From: Candidatus Omnitrophota bacterium
GTDB taxonomy: Bacteria > Hinthialibacterota > Hinthialibacteria > OLB16
Assembly: GCA_020632575.1 (NCBI GenBank)
Contig: JACKFH010000018.1
Span: 1 to 64,000, forward strand
DNA: 64,000 nucleotides
Reading direction: 5' to 3'
A model generated the notes under the pieces. It was not told the origin of the DNA. It saw nothing but the letters and a program-made list of their open reading frames with translations, and made no database searches. The position numbers and the translations under genes are program-made. Positions 51,721 through 61,924 of this stretch are shown one piece after another (the stretch's first letter is position 1; each line of letters begins with the position of its first letter).

Positions 51721-54700
51721 ATGAAATACAAACTCGCAATTCTATTGGTGCTGACAGTGGGCTTGGGATTGAGTTTTGGAATTCACTCATTTGAGAATGG
51801 AATAAGCGCTCAACTCCCATCCCAATCGGAAATTGTCTCGCGGAATATCGATGATTCCGATGGAGAACTCCCTTGGAGACCGGTTCCCACCTCTCAACCC
51901 ATTCGGTTGGCTCAGGCTCTGGTTTCCGACGCCGAGGTGATTGACTCTCCAACGCCGACACCCCTCCCGCCAAAGACCTTCACCATCGAAAAGTTCGAAC
52001 CGCTTCCCGAGGAGAAGACGGTCCTGCTCACCTTCTCGGAGGAAGTCGACATGGAGGAACTACGGAACCGAGGCGAGGTCCAGCCCTACGCCTATTTGGA
52101 CTGGTGGAGCAGTTCGGTCCAGGGAAAGGTTTTTCGACTTAAAGGTGGGTTCGAATACGGAAACGAATACGAAATTACATTCCCCGAAAAAGTGACCAGC
52201 CGCAATGGCAAGACTTATCGTCCTTCCCTGGTCAAATTTCACATGCCGGACCGTCCTCAGGCGTTGGAGTTCACTGAAAAGAAAACTTTGATCGAGCGGA
52301 ACAGCCGTCAGATGATCCACCTCGATGTGGTCAACATCGATGAAATCCAATTCGAGGGAATCCAGGTTCCACCCATGGCGCTTCCCCTGGCCCGGTCCAT
52401 GGTGAAGGACTCAACACCACAATCCCTCGAGTCGCTGACCAAGGATCTCGAGGAGGAATACACCCAATTTGCCGAGGCCCTTTCAGGTTCTGAAGAATTC
52501 AAACCGTTCCTGAGAGATCCTGTCGCTGACAAGAACCTGTTTTTCAGCCCGACGGAGAAGAATATCAAGAAACCATTCTCGGTTCCCCTCAGTTTTCGAA
52601 AGAACCCGGAGAAAGGAACCCTCGAACTCCTGCGTTTCAAGAACAATATAAGCGATGGATCGGGCATGACCGAGGCCAGGGTCTATCGAATCACCGACCT
52701 GGGGCTGACGTACAAACTGTCCGATGACCAACTCCTTGTTTGGGCGACATCGTTGGAGAAGGGACAACCTGCGGCTGGCGTCTCACTGCTGGCATTCGAC
52801 AAGGAGATGAAAGCCTACCTGCTGGGCAAGACATCCGAAGACGGCATCCTCATCGCCGAGGGTGCGGATCAAAAGTTCAAATCCATCGCCCGTAAGGCGG
52901 ATGGAATCGTCCAAGAAGAAGAGGTCCTTCCCTACCAGGAACTCACCACCCTGGTTGTCGCGACTGAGGATGATGTCAACTTCATCGATTTCGAAGTCAA
53001 AGAGGGGGTCAAGGTCGCCGGCATCGACCAAGCCGCCAGTCGAACCGCGATCATCGACACCGATCGGGGTCATCTCTTCACCGACCGTGGGGTTTACCGT
53101 CCCGGCGAAACGATGAACTGGAAGGGAACGGTGCGGAGTTATGCCGAGGGTTCGATCACCCCACCGGAAGCCGCGACCTATGAAGTGGAGATTAAGGACT
53201 CGAAACAAAAGGTCGCCTATAAACAGGATCTCAGACTCTCCGAGTTCGGAACTTTTTCGGACCATCTCGATCTCGAATCCTTTGCCCCGCTCGGGACCTA
53301 CACCATGTCCCTACGCCCGGGCAGCGGCGAGGAGGAGATCGCGCAACGAACTTTTCAGGTCCAGGAGTATCGTCCGCCCAGGCATTATGTGGAGATCCAG
53401 TTTAAACGAGAGACCAAAGTCTCCGAGGATTACATCAACCGCGAGCACATCGATCACATTCTCGTGGCCACCATCTCCGGACGTTACTTTGCCGGAGGAC
53501 CCCTGAAGAACGCGAAGGTCCGTTGGCGAGTCTTTTCCACTCCCTCCGAGTTTCCTCAGGAGGATTATCCCAACTTTCATTTCGGCTACCCCACCAATGA
53601 AGAGGGGGAGTTCATCGAAACCAGCGAGAGCATGCTCGATGACTCGGGCCAAGCCGAAATCAGGATCCCGCTTGGAAAATCGCTTCTGACCAGCAAACAC
53701 GGTCTCTCGTTCACTGCCACTGTGGTGGACTTCGATGGCCGAACCGCTACCAAGAGCGCGGACTATTCGGTGAAACCCGACTGTCTCGTTGGCCTCAGCA
53801 ATCCCCCAGAGAAGATCGAGTTTGGCGATCCCCAGGTCCTCCGTGCCATCGTCTTGGATTCATCCCGGGAGATGGTTCAATCGGGTGAACTGAAAGTCCG
53901 AGTCCTGGAACGGAGTTACCTCTACACCCGCAAGCGGAATCGGGAAGGGAACTCTTATCTCTCCTGGGATTCGGTCTGGCGTGACCAGTATCGAACGACG
54001 ATCCCAATTGAGGAGGGAGAGGGCGTCTTCGATTTCGTCTTCAACCAAAGCGGCGACTACCTGGTTGAATGCACCTACAAAGACACCGAAGGAAACGAAT
54101 ACACATCGGGCGCCCGCTATGACGTCCAGGGCCCATGGTATTGGGGCGACCAGGAGAAGACGGTCGACTTCCAGCCCGTCCAGATCCTACCCGACAAGAC
54201 CGAATACGGGGTCGGAGAGAACATCCGATTGCTGGTAAAGAGCGCCAATCAACCCTCGCAATGCCTGCTCGCCATCGAGCGAGACCGTGTCCTCGAACAT
54301 CGTTTGGTCACACTCGAGAACGGCGAGATTGTGATTCCCGTGACGGACGATCTTCGTCCGAACGTCTACATTTCCTTTCTGGGGATTGTACCGCGAGGCG
54401 ATTTCCCCACTTATGAAGAGGAGTACGATTCCGAGGCGCCGGTGTTTGTTTATGGCGCGGTGGGGGTCAAAGTCCGCAACGAAGTCGGGCATCTCGACAT
54501 CGCGATTGCCCCCGACGAGAAAAAACTCCAAGCCCAACCGGGTGACCAGATGGACCTCGATCTTATCGTCCAAGACGAAACCGGGTCCCCCACAGTTGCC
54601 GAGGTGGCGGTGGCGGTTGTCGACGAGCAGGTCCTGGCTCTGACCGGCTATGCGACCCCAAATCTGAATGGGCTCCTCGATTTCAAATTACCTCTTTCCG

Positions 54701-56907
54701 TCTTCACGGGAGAGACCCGTCAGGCGCTTCAGAACCAGACTCCCTACGAGCCAATCCTGAACCAACCGATCACCGGTGGTGGCGGCGCGTTGCTGGGATA
54801 CGGAGTCGGCATCCAACTCCGCCAGGATTTCAATCCGGTGGCCTATTTCAATCCTGCGCTGGTGACCGATGCCAGCGGACACGCGAAATTCTCTTTCGAG
54901 TTTCCCGACACGATGACCACCTATCGGGTCTTCGCGGTTGCCTGCGATCGAGGCGGAAAGTTTGGAAGCGTCCAGAGACCGGCGCTGGTGGTCAAGAATT
55001 TTTATCTGGAGCCAGGCGCGCCTCGGTTCTTCACCCGCGGCGATGAGTTTCAGTTCAAGGTCTCCCTCTTCAACCACACGGACCAGGAGGGACCGGTCGA
55101 GGTCGCGGTCGATTCCTCCGAGAACCTGGATCTGGAACTCCTCACGCCCACCCCGTTTCTCAACGCCAACGATCAGGTCCAAGTCCCTGTCAAAGGGAAA
55201 GCCCTCCGATCGGGAATCGCCCAGCTCACGGTGACCGGCCGTTTCGGTGAGGAGGAGGATGGAGTCCGCATCGACATCCCCGTGGAATCGGGATTGGTCA
55301 TTCACAAAGACATCCAATACGGGACCGCGACCCACCTCGCTTCGATCGATTACAACTTCCCGGAAGAAACAAAAGACATCCCCTGGGAGGAGATCGGGTC
55401 CGAGGATTTCTCCACAAAATTGACTCTTTCGGGCTCGCCTTTCTTAAGACTCGAACCCAGCCTTCGGTACCTCTTGCAGTACCCGTATGGATGCATCGAG
55501 CAGACCAGTTCGCGGGTGCTTCCTTTGGCTGGTTTGCGGTCCGTCATCGAGAAAGGCTTGGTCCCTGGGTTCACCGTGGAGGAGGTCGATCCTTATTTAG
55601 AAAAGGGAGTGGAACGCATCTTCAGCATGCAGACCGACTCCGGCGGATTCGCGTACTGGCCGGGTCTGAGGACACCAGACTCCTGGGGAACTCTCTACGC
55701 GGTGACCGCGCTGACCTTCGCCAAGGAGGCGGGGGTGGAGTTGCCGGAGGATGCGATGTCCCACGCCCTCGCGTATCTGGAGGAGCAATCAGGCTCGAGC
55801 CAAGGAGGAGGGCATTGGCGTCACACGGATTACGGAACCATGGCTCGGTATGTGCTTGCCAAGGCGCAACGCCTCCAGGATCAACAGGCCTCCGCTTATG
55901 AGGATGCCAAGGATGGATTGGACCGTGAGAGCCGATTGTTGACTCTGATGACCGCCAAGATTCTCGACCTGTTACCGCTTACCAATCTCCAGCAGAGCCT
56001 GAGCGATCTCCTCTCTCAGAAGGAGGCGCTGCGGACCAACCATGTGTTCAACGCGGTTTATCGTGAGAGAGCGGTCGCCCTGATGGCGGGTCACATGCTG
56101 CAAGCCGAGAACTCGGTCCAACAGGGACTCGCGAACCGACTCCTCGCGGCGATGAACCCAAGCGGGCGATGGACCTCGACCAGCGACACCGGCTGGTCGC
56201 TGCTGGCTCTCGGCCAATATTTCAGCGATCTGACCGCGCCGGCCAACGAAGTCACGGGGCGTGTCACGGTGGCGGGAGAGGGGGACCAGTCCTTCCGGTT
56301 CGAACCCTCCGCTTATGAGACTTTTGAAATCGATCCGATGAGGTTGCTGGCCAATCCGCATGTGGAGATCGTTTCAAACGCGGACTTCCCGCTCTCCTAT
56401 CAGATGGAGTTGACCTACCCCCGTCTCGACTTCGCGGAGAAGGGTTATTCCAACGGGTTCAAGATCAGCAAAACGATCGAGAACACCGCGAACTCAGAGA
56501 CTATTCATGTCGGCGATGTGGTTAAGGTTACGGTTCAATTCGAGGCCGATGATAACAACCGGAATCATCATGTGGTCCTCGACGATCCCTTGCCCGCTGG
56601 ACTGGTGGCCATCAACAGCGCTCTGGCGACTGAAGAGCCGGTTGGCGAGTCGGACGCGGATGACGTTCGGTCGAGATACTGGAGCGATGGCTACTACCGC
56701 TTCATCCCCAACCATTTCGAAATGCGCGATACCAGGGTCGTCGCTTTCAGAGACGAAATCTGGGGAGGCCCCTATCAGTACAGTTACTACGCTCGCGCGG
56801 TTTGTGCGGGTGAGTTCCGTGTTCCGCCGACCAAGGTCCAGTTGATGTACACGCCGGAAGTCTGTGCTTACACCCCGGAGACCCGGGTCGAGATTGTGGA
56901 CCAGTAA
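51721..56907 (+). CDS. bacterial alpha-2-macroglobulin (protease-trapping) protein
   Basis: A 1728-residue exported protein. Signal peptide (about 1-20), several MG-type beta domains (for example HLFTDRGVYRPGETMNWKG), the bait-region side, then the thioester motif PYGCIEQTSS (C1258 to Q1261) in a helical TED domain containing TDSGGFAYWPGLR, and the receptor-like end ending in VRVEIVDQ-type strands. The C-x-E-Q thioester is intact, so it can covalently trap proteases after bait cleavage. GAGGAGGGAAGAG precedes ATG 51721. It is 18 bases before pbpC, the same pairing as E. coli yfhM-pbpC. No lipobox is seen, so it may be periplasmic and soluble, unlike YfhM. Confidence 0.92.
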   Translation: MKYKLAILLVLTVGLGLSFGIHSFENGISAQLPSQSEIVSRNIDDSDGELPWRPVPTSQPIRLAQALVSDAEVIDSPTPTPLPPKTFTIEKFEPLPEEKTVLLTFSEEVDMEELRNRGEVQPYAYLDWWSSSVQGKVFRLKGGFEYGNEYEITFPEKVTSRNGKTYRPSLVKFHMPDRPQALEFTEKKTLIERNSRQMIHLDVVNIDEIQFEGIQVPPMALPLARSMVKDSTPQSLESLTKDLEEEYTQFAEALSGSEEFKPFLRDPVADKNLFFSPTEKNIKKPFSVPLSFRKNPEKGTLELLRFKNNISDGSGMTEARVYRITDLGLTYKLSDDQLLVWATSLEKGQPAAGVSLLAFDKEMKAYLLGKTSEDGILIAEGADQKFKSIARKADGIVQEEEVLPYQELTTLVVATEDDVNFIDFEVKEGVKVAGIDQAASRTAIIDTDRGHLFTDRGVYRPGETMNWKGTVRSYAEGSITPPEAATYEVEIKDSKQKVAYKQDLRLSEFGTFSDHLDLESFAPLGTYTMSLRPGSGEEEIAQRTFQVQEYRPPRHYVEIQFKRETKVSEDYINREHIDHILVATISGRYFAGGPLKNAKVRWRVFSTPSEFPQEDYPNFHFGYPTNEEGEFIETSESMLDDSGQAEIRIPLGKSLLTSKHGLSFTATVVDFDGRTATKSADYSVKPDCLVGLSNPPEKIEFGDPQVLRAIVLDSSREMVQSGELKVRVLERSYLYTRKRNREGNSYLSWDSVWRDQYRTTIPIEEGEGVFDFVFNQSGDYLVECTYKDTEGNEYTSGARYDVQGPWYWGDQEKTVDFQPVQILPDKTEYGVGENIRLLVKSANQPSQCLLAIERDRVLEHRLVTLENGEIVIPVTDDLRPNVYISFLGIVPRGDFPTYEEEYDSEAPVFVYGAVGVKVRNEVGHLDIAIAPDEKKLQAQPGDQMDLDLIVQDETGSPTVAEVAVAVVDEQVLALTGYATPNLNGLLDFKLPLSVFTGETRQALQNQTPYEPILNQPITGGGGALLGYGVGIQLRQDFNPVAYFNPALVTDASGHAKFSFEFPDTMTTYRVFAVACDRGGKFGSVQRPALVVKNFYLEPGAPRFFTRGDEFQFKVSLFNHTDQEGPVEVAVDSSENLDLELLTPTPFLNANDQVQVPVKGKALRSGIAQLTVTGRFGEEEDGVRIDIPVESGLVIHKDIQYGTATHLASIDYNFPEETKDIPWEEIGSEDFSTKLTLSGSPFLRLEPSLRYLLQYPYGCIEQTSSRVLPLAGLRSVIEKGLVPGFTVEEVDPYLEKGVERIFSMQTDSGGFAYWPGLRTPDSWGTLYAVTALTFAKEAGVELPEDAMSHALAYLEEQSGSSQGGGHWRHTDYGTMARYVLAKAQRLQDQQASAYEDAKDGLDRESRLLTLMTAKILDLLPLTNLQQSLSDLLSQKEALRTNHVFNAVYRERAVALMAGHMLQAENSVQQGLANRLLAAMNPSGRWTSTSDTGWSLLALGQYFSDLTAPANEVTGRVTVAGEGDQSFRFEPSAYETFEIDPMRLLANPHVEIVSNADFPLSYQMELTYPRLDFAEKGYSNGFKISKTIENTANSETIHVGDVVKVTVQFEADDNNRNHHVVLDDPLPAGLVAINSALATEEPVGESDADDVRSRYWSDGYYRFIPNHFEMRDTRVVAFRDEIWGGPYQYSYYARAVCAGEFRVPPTKVQLMYTPEVCAYTPETRVEIVDQ

Positions 56908-56925
56908 GGAGAAGGGGAGAGGCGA

Positions 56926-59328
56926 ATGAGGATCCGACCCTTATCCAAACGGCTACGAACCTGGCTCATAAGCGGCGCGGCGGTGTTCCTCGCCCCCGCG
57001 CTGCTTGGAGTCGGACTGTATACCATCATCGAATTCGACCCCGAGAAATTGGAGTATCCGGATAATGTTGTTTTCCAGGATCGTCGGGGAGATGTCTTGC
57101 GGTTTCTTCCAGACAAAAACGGTGAGCGACACATTTGGGTTCCTTTGGAGGAAATTCCCGAGGTCCTGCAAAAGGCCTTCATCGCGGCGGAGGATGAGCG
57201 ATTTTACAGCCACCCTGGATTCGATCCTGTCGCCATCTCCCGCGCCTTGTTCTCAAACATGAGGGAACAGCGCATTGTCTCGGGCGCCTCGACCCTGACT
57301 CAACAGGTCGTCCGATCCGTTTATCCCCGAAAGCGAACCTATGCAGCGAAACTCACCGAGGCGGTGCGCGCCCTCAAGGCCGAACGCTGCTTCAGCAAGG
57401 ATGAGATCCTGGAGCAATATCTGAATCGCGCCCCCCTTGGAAATAACCTGGTTGGCGTGAGATTGGGGGCGAAGGTCTATTTCGGAAAATCACTGGATAA
57501 TCTATCCCTTTCGGAATGCGCCCTCCTCGCCGCTTTGCCCAAAGCCCCCGGCACGATGAACCCTTATTACAATGACCGGTCGAGGTTGCTCGACAGAAAA
57601 AACTGGATTCTTCGGCGTATGGAGGAGTTGGGATTCATCACGAAGGAACAAGCCGCCCAGGGGATCAAGCAACCGATCCTAGTGATCCCAAAAGATTTCC
57701 CCATGGAGGCGCCGCACTTTGTCGATCTCCTCCTCGCCCGGGGAGTGACCGGGGACCGAGCACGGGAAACCATAGGCGCTGGAGCCCTTCGCACGCCCCT
57801 TGATCTCGATCTCCAGCATCGCCTCGAAAAGATGGTTCTTTCACATCGGGAGCGACTCAAGTCTCGGGGCGCCCCGCAGGCGGCCGCGATGATTGTCGAC
57901 AATCGGACCATGGAAGTGTTGGGTCTTGTTGGGTCCATTCAATACGGTCGGAGGGATGGCGGGTACAACAATGGGTGCACCGCGCTCCGATCTCCCGGCT
58001 CCACCCTGAAACCTTTCTTGTATGGACTGGCGATGGAGCGGGGATACACCCCGGCCTCTCTCCTAGAGGACACCGAACGGAGGTATCGGTCGCCAAAGGG
58101 AGATTACATTCCGCGCAATTACGATCACCGGGAATACGGTCCGGTCAACATCCGCTCGGCACTGGGTAATTCCTTGAATCTCTCGGCCATCCGGATGATC
58201 GACGAACTGGGATACCGCCCGTTTTACGATTGGCTCGACCGCGCAGGTTTGATCAACGATCCTTCAAAAGGCCCGGACTTTTATGGCTTGGGACTCGCCA
58301 TTGGCAATCCGGAGGTGACCTTGGAGCAGTTGGTCGCCAATTATGCCATGCTTGCTAATGGTGGCGTCTACCGCCCCCTTCGATATCTCCGGTCGGATTC
58401 ACTGTCGGAAACCCAGCGTCTTCTCTCCCCGCAAGCGGCCTGGCTCATCACGGACATCTTGTCGGACACCGCCGCCAAGTCGCTCACCTTCGCCTCAGTC
58501 GCGCATTTGGATTTTCCCTATCGGGTTGCCTGGAAAACCGGAACGAGTAATGGCTACCGCGATTCCTGGATCGTCGGTTACACACCGGAATACACAGTCG
58601 GCGTTTGGGCCGGCAATTTTCGCGGGGACGCCACCTACAGCCTGAGCGGCTCCGAGGGGGCCGGCGGCATATTCGCCGACATCATTAAGAGCCTCTACCG
58701 ACAATCCAACCCTGGATTTTTCGAACAACCCGAGGGAGTCATCGGGGTCAAAGTCTGCTCTCACTCCGGGATGAAACCCTCACCCCACTGCCGATCCATC
58801 GTTCGTGAATGGTTCATCAAGGGGACCGAACCCAAAGAGACTTGCAACTTCCATTTGGACGAGGCCGAGCGAGTCAGTATCCCATCCCAATACGCTGGAT
58901 GGATTCACGATCTCGAGAGAAAGGGGATCGATTCCCCCTACGCGGTCGCCCTCGCAATACAGGACCCCGATAGCGACTTGGAGGGAGCCATGGTTTCGAA
59001 TGCACCACCCGCAGGGCCGGTGCGCATCGGTTCGAACGCATTCGAGAGGGCCTTTCCCCGAAACGCCCTAAAAGAGAACATCCAAATCATGTATCCCCTC
59101 GACCGGGATCGGTTTGTGATGGAGGGGAGAGGTGTCGATCGGAGGATCGCCCTCAAGGCGGAGAGCGCCCAACCCGAAGCCAGCCTCACCTGGTTCATGG
59201 ATGGTGTCGAATTCGCTCAGACAGGACCGCCCTACCAGACCGCATGGAGACTCGAACGAGGAGTCCACACCCTCAGTGTCTCCGGTTCTAAAGGGATGGG
59301 GGATTCGGTCCAAATCGTTGTGGAGTGA
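56926..59328 (+). CDS. pbpC: penicillin-binding protein 1C
   Basis: An 800-residue class A PBP. N-terminal anchor (about 13-33), GT51 transglycosylase with the catalytic glutamate E89 (AAEDERFYSHPGFD) and TLTQQVVRSV. Transpeptidase: S359 in GSTLKPF, S416-x-N418 (NSLNLSA), and K537 in KTGTS. A C-terminal BiPBP_C-like domain ends with ASLTWFMDGV and ASISGSKG-type beta strands. All catalytic residues are present, so it should polymerise and crosslink glycan. Paired with alpha-2-macroglobulin, it fits the envelope repair-and-defence unit known from proteobacteria. It converges on the ABC operon with 35 bases between. Confidence 0.95.
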   Translation: MRIRPLSKRLRTWLISGAAVFLAPALLGVGLYTIIEFDPEKLEYPDNVVFQDRRGDVLRFLPDKNGERHIWVPLEEIPEVLQKAFIAAEDERFYSHPGFDPVAISRALFSNMREQRIVSGASTLTQQVVRSVYPRKRTYAAKLTEAVRALKAERCFSKDEILEQYLNRAPLGNNLVGVRLGAKVYFGKSLDNLSLSECALLAALPKAPGTMNPYYNDRSRLLDRKNWILRRMEELGFITKEQAAQGIKQPILVIPKDFPMEAPHFVDLLLARGVTGDRARETIGAGALRTPLDLDLQHRLEKMVLSHRERLKSRGAPQAAAMIVDNRTMEVLGLVGSIQYGRRDGGYNNGCTALRSPGSTLKPFLYGLAMERGYTPASLLEDTERRYRSPKGDYIPRNYDHREYGPVNIRSALGNSLNLSAIRMIDELGYRPFYDWLDRAGLINDPSKGPDFYGLGLAIGNPEVTLEQLVANYAMLANGGVYRPLRYLRSDSLSETQRLLSPQAAWLITDILSDTAAKSLTFASVAHLDFPYRVAWKTGTSNGYRDSWIVGYTPEYTVGVWAGNFRGDATYSLSGSEGAGGIFADIIKSLYRQSNPGFFEQPEGVIGVKVCSHSGMKPSPHCRSIVREWFIKGTEPKETCNFHLDEAERVSIPSQYAGWIHDLERKGIDSPYAVALAIQDPDSDLEGAMVSNAPPAGPVRIGSNAFERAFPRNALKENIQIMYPLDRDRFVMEGRGVDRRIALKAESAQPEASLTWFMDGVEFAQTGPPYQTAWRLERGVHTLSVSGSKGMGDSVQIVVE

Positions 59329-59363
59329 ATGGCTGGGCTCATATGCGCCGGTTCAGGTCTGCC

Positions 59364-59996
59364 TCACCGCGCGGGCGCCAAATAAACTCTCCGATAAGCC
59401 AACTGATACGATAGAAAAAGAAAAACTGGAGCGAGCAGAACCGGCAGCGCCCAAATTTTCATCGACATGGCGACCATTCCCAGCGCGATCAAACAGGCGG
59501 CGATGAGGGAGGGGATGATGGGTGGGATGGCGAGGATGGCGGTCATCACCGCGAGGTAAATGCAGGGGCCGAGGATCCACCAATAGGGCGCGATCTCCCC
59601 CGCGATGTAAGTCCACTCTTGGTTCATCATCCGCGCGACCAGTAGAGTCGCGATACTGGCGACCAACCCGACCGCCGCGGAGAGCGCCAACCCCAGCCCG
59701 GTCTTGACCAGGAACGTCCGCGGATGAGCGAGGGGACGAGTGGCGAGATACTGATCGGTGTGGTCATTGAACTCCAGGCCATACGAGAGCACCCCAAACC
59801 CAAGCGCCCCCAGAAACGCCGCGATCTGAAACAACCCCACCAAAAACGAATCCGTGTCCTGAGTGATCCCCTCCACCCAAGCCAAATAAAGCGGCCCCCC
59901 CGCCAGAATCGCGAGCACCATGAAGAACAACCCCCGCACCTGCCGCCATTCCTTCCAGAGGAGAGTCCTCAACTGAGTCCATTCGAATTCGGTCAT
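59364..59996 (-). CDS. ABC-2-type permease, short
   Basis: A 210-residue inner-membrane protein with about six helices. It starts MTEFEWTQLRTLLWKEWRQV, a typical ABC-2 N-terminus with the conserved KEWR cytoplasmic stretch. GVLSYGLEFNDHTDQYLATRP matches the loop seen in the two larger permeases (GMEYADGAESYLESRP and GSEYLPGAVDYLKTRP), so all three are homologous. ATG 59996 overlaps the stop of the upstream gene (ATGA); a longer frame at 60122 would sit in that gene. Last gene of the exporter operon. Confidence 0.78.
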   Translation of the reverse strand: MTEFEWTQLRTLLWKEWRQVRGLFFMVLAILAGGPLYLAWVEGITQDTDSFLVGLFQIAAFLGALGFGVLSYGLEFNDHTDQYLATRPLAHPRTFLVKTGLGLALSAAVGLVASIATLLVARMMNQEWTYIAGEIAPYWWILGPCIYLAVMTAILAIPPIIPSLIAACLIALGMVAMSMKIWALPVLLAPVFLFLSYQLAYRRVYLAPAR

Positions 59997-61924
59997 GACG
60001 GATCGGCCTCCTTCATCAGCGCGGGGAATTCGAGCCAGATGGGGCCCATGTAGCCGATGGCGCCATCGGATCGGCGGTAGGATGGAGGGGTTCCGTAAAA
60101 CTGCGACCATGCTGTTCCCCAAAGTTGGATACCCTCAGGGGCGCGCGGCTGCCAGTGGGCCGGGGTGGGAGCGAGGCCCAGAAATTGCGGGGCCGCGGGT
60201 TCACGAAATTCCCAGATCGCTACTCGGCAGAGTTCCGTCGCCCATAGGGCGAGAGTCTCACCATCGAAGGTGACACTCAAATGTGGGAGCGGAGAATCGG
60301 CCGAGGGTTTCGGGAAGGAGGCTCCGCGCGACAAGAACGAGTAAAGGCGTGTGTACGCCTCTTTGAAACGGATCGGGATCTCGATCTCTATGATCGAGGG
60401 CTCGGTTGGATCCGTCAGGTCGTAGAGGAACAACCGGCGGCGACTGTCACCGGCGGCTCGATGGGTTTGCCAGGTCATATCGGGCTGGAATCCAACGATC
60501 TTGTCCTCCACGAAAACGTAGGAGTGCAAGGGCCCCAACTCTTGAACAACCTCGGTGGCCCCGTTCGGAAGGTTGTGGACGATCTTCCAGGGGTGGTCCG
60601 GATCGATCCGGTGGTGTGTCTTGACCCAATATTCTAAATTCTTTTCGAGAGGGAGGACGTACGGTTCCGGCCTTTGAGGACGCCTTTCGGTCTTTTCCAG
60701 ATCTCCCGTACCCAAGTGAAGCAGATACAAATCGCTAACTCCATCCACGGAGGAATGGTACCCGTTGGCGGCCACGACAAAGATTGTGTGGTCGTCGATA
60801 AGAAATTGATTGTGGACTCCCTTTACTATATCGTACTCCTTTATCAACTCGAGTTCATAATCCTCATCCATTTCAAAGAGCCTTACTGGAGTGACGTCGT
60901 TTCCAAATAGAACGAGTCGTTCTGAACTCAGGTAGCCTTCATGAAGGAAAGGTTGCTGGTTCGTGTAGACCGGTTCGTGCGTAATGATTGTTTTCGACAC
61001 CTCCTCGCTCGATCCTTCGGGATCTTTAAGATCGATTTTCATGATCCGAAGCACCTGCTTATTCGGCGCTATCAAGTGACTGATTTCGGCATAGACAACC
61101 GATTCATCATTGACGAAATATGAAAGAACGGATTGATTTCGTCGATTGCCCGCATCGAAGTAGGTTTGACCGTCGGTGTGGAGGGCCCAGGAGGTGAAAC
61201 CAACATATCCCGCGAAAAGGATCGCGCCCATAGTCGCCGCCATCGTCATCCTCAGGTTCCCAAATCTGCGCCAACGGTAGACCACTGAAAAAATTCCCAT
61301 CACCACAAAGGGTGAAACCAGGATTCCGAGCGAGGCATAAGGATAAGTGTGCGCATTAAAGTTGTAACTTTCGAAAGGACCGCCCGGGGTTACATGAAAA
61401 GTATCGCGAGTCAGCGGATCCCAACTGAAATAAATCATCGATGTCAAAACCACAAAGGAGGTCCCGCCATAAAGAACGCCACGGATGGTGTCTCGGCAAA
61501 GAACGGAGAACATCGCGCACCAAAGGGCGAGAGAGAAATAAAAGGCGCCAACCACAGAATAAAGGGGTCGAGCGCTCGGCCCGAGGATGATCTGCATCGC
61601 GACTCCGGAGAGGAAACAGATGAGACCAATCAACAGAACCTTTTGTGTAAAAACGAGTCTTGGGGAGACTGGTCGAGATTCGAGATAACTCTCCGCTCCG
61701 TCGGCGTATTCCATCCCGAAGACAAGCACCCCGGAGAAGAGGCTGATAAACCCGAAGAAGAGAAACGGTGTGATCCCACCGAAACCGTAGAGGTCGTAAT
61801 AGAGGTCCCAATGATGAAGCGAAGCCGCGAGGATCAGCCCGGCTAACAGAGTAATCAAAAGCCACTTGAGATATTTGGCTTGCGACCAGAGTAGTGTGAG
61901 CGGAACAGAGACGGCAGTGGTCAT
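59993..61924 (-). CDS. ABC-2-type permease fused to a large external beta-rich domain (paralogue 1)
   Basis: A 643-residue protein. Seven membrane helices (about residues 19-38, 48-72, 90-114, 121-143, 150-168, 195-217 and 227-250) put the C-terminus outside. The remaining about 390 residues are beta-rich with repeated hxh-D patterns (VYAEISHLIAPNKQ, LYLLHLGTGDLEKTE, SVTFDGETLALWATELCRVA). The end resembles a propeller, with a last QFLGLAPTP/GYMGPIWLEFPALMKEA. The final motif is shared with the next gene. ATGA joins both sides. The domain could sense or guide the exported substrate. The fusion is not one I know from ABC-2 exporters. Confidence 0.7.
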   Translation of the reverse strand: MTTAVSVPLTLLWSQAKYLKWLLITLLAGLILAASLHHWDLYYDLYGFGGITPFLFFGFISLFSGVLVFGMEYADGAESYLESRPVSPRLVFTQKVLLIGLICFLSGVAMQIILGPSARPLYSVVGAFYFSLALWCAMFSVLCRDTIRGVLYGGTSFVVLTSMIYFSWDPLTRDTFHVTPGGPFESYNFNAHTYPYASLGILVSPFVVMGIFSVVYRWRRFGNLRMTMAATMGAILFAGYVGFTSWALHTDGQTYFDAGNRRNQSVLSYFVNDESVVYAEISHLIAPNKQVLRIMKIDLKDPEGSSEEVSKTIITHEPVYTNQQPFLHEGYLSSERLVLFGNDVTPVRLFEMDEDYELELIKEYDIVKGVHNQFLIDDHTIFVVAANGYHSSVDGVSDLYLLHLGTGDLEKTERRPQRPEPYVLPLEKNLEYWVKTHHRIDPDHPWKIVHNLPNGATEVVQELGPLHSYVFVEDKIVGFQPDMTWQTHRAAGDSRRRLFLYDLTDPTEPSIIEIEIPIRFKEAYTRLYSFLSRGASFPKPSADSPLPHLSVTFDGETLALWATELCRVAIWEFREPAAPQFLGLAPTPAHWQPRAPEGIQLWGTAWSQFYGTPPSYRRSDGAIGYMGPIWLEFPALMKEADPS

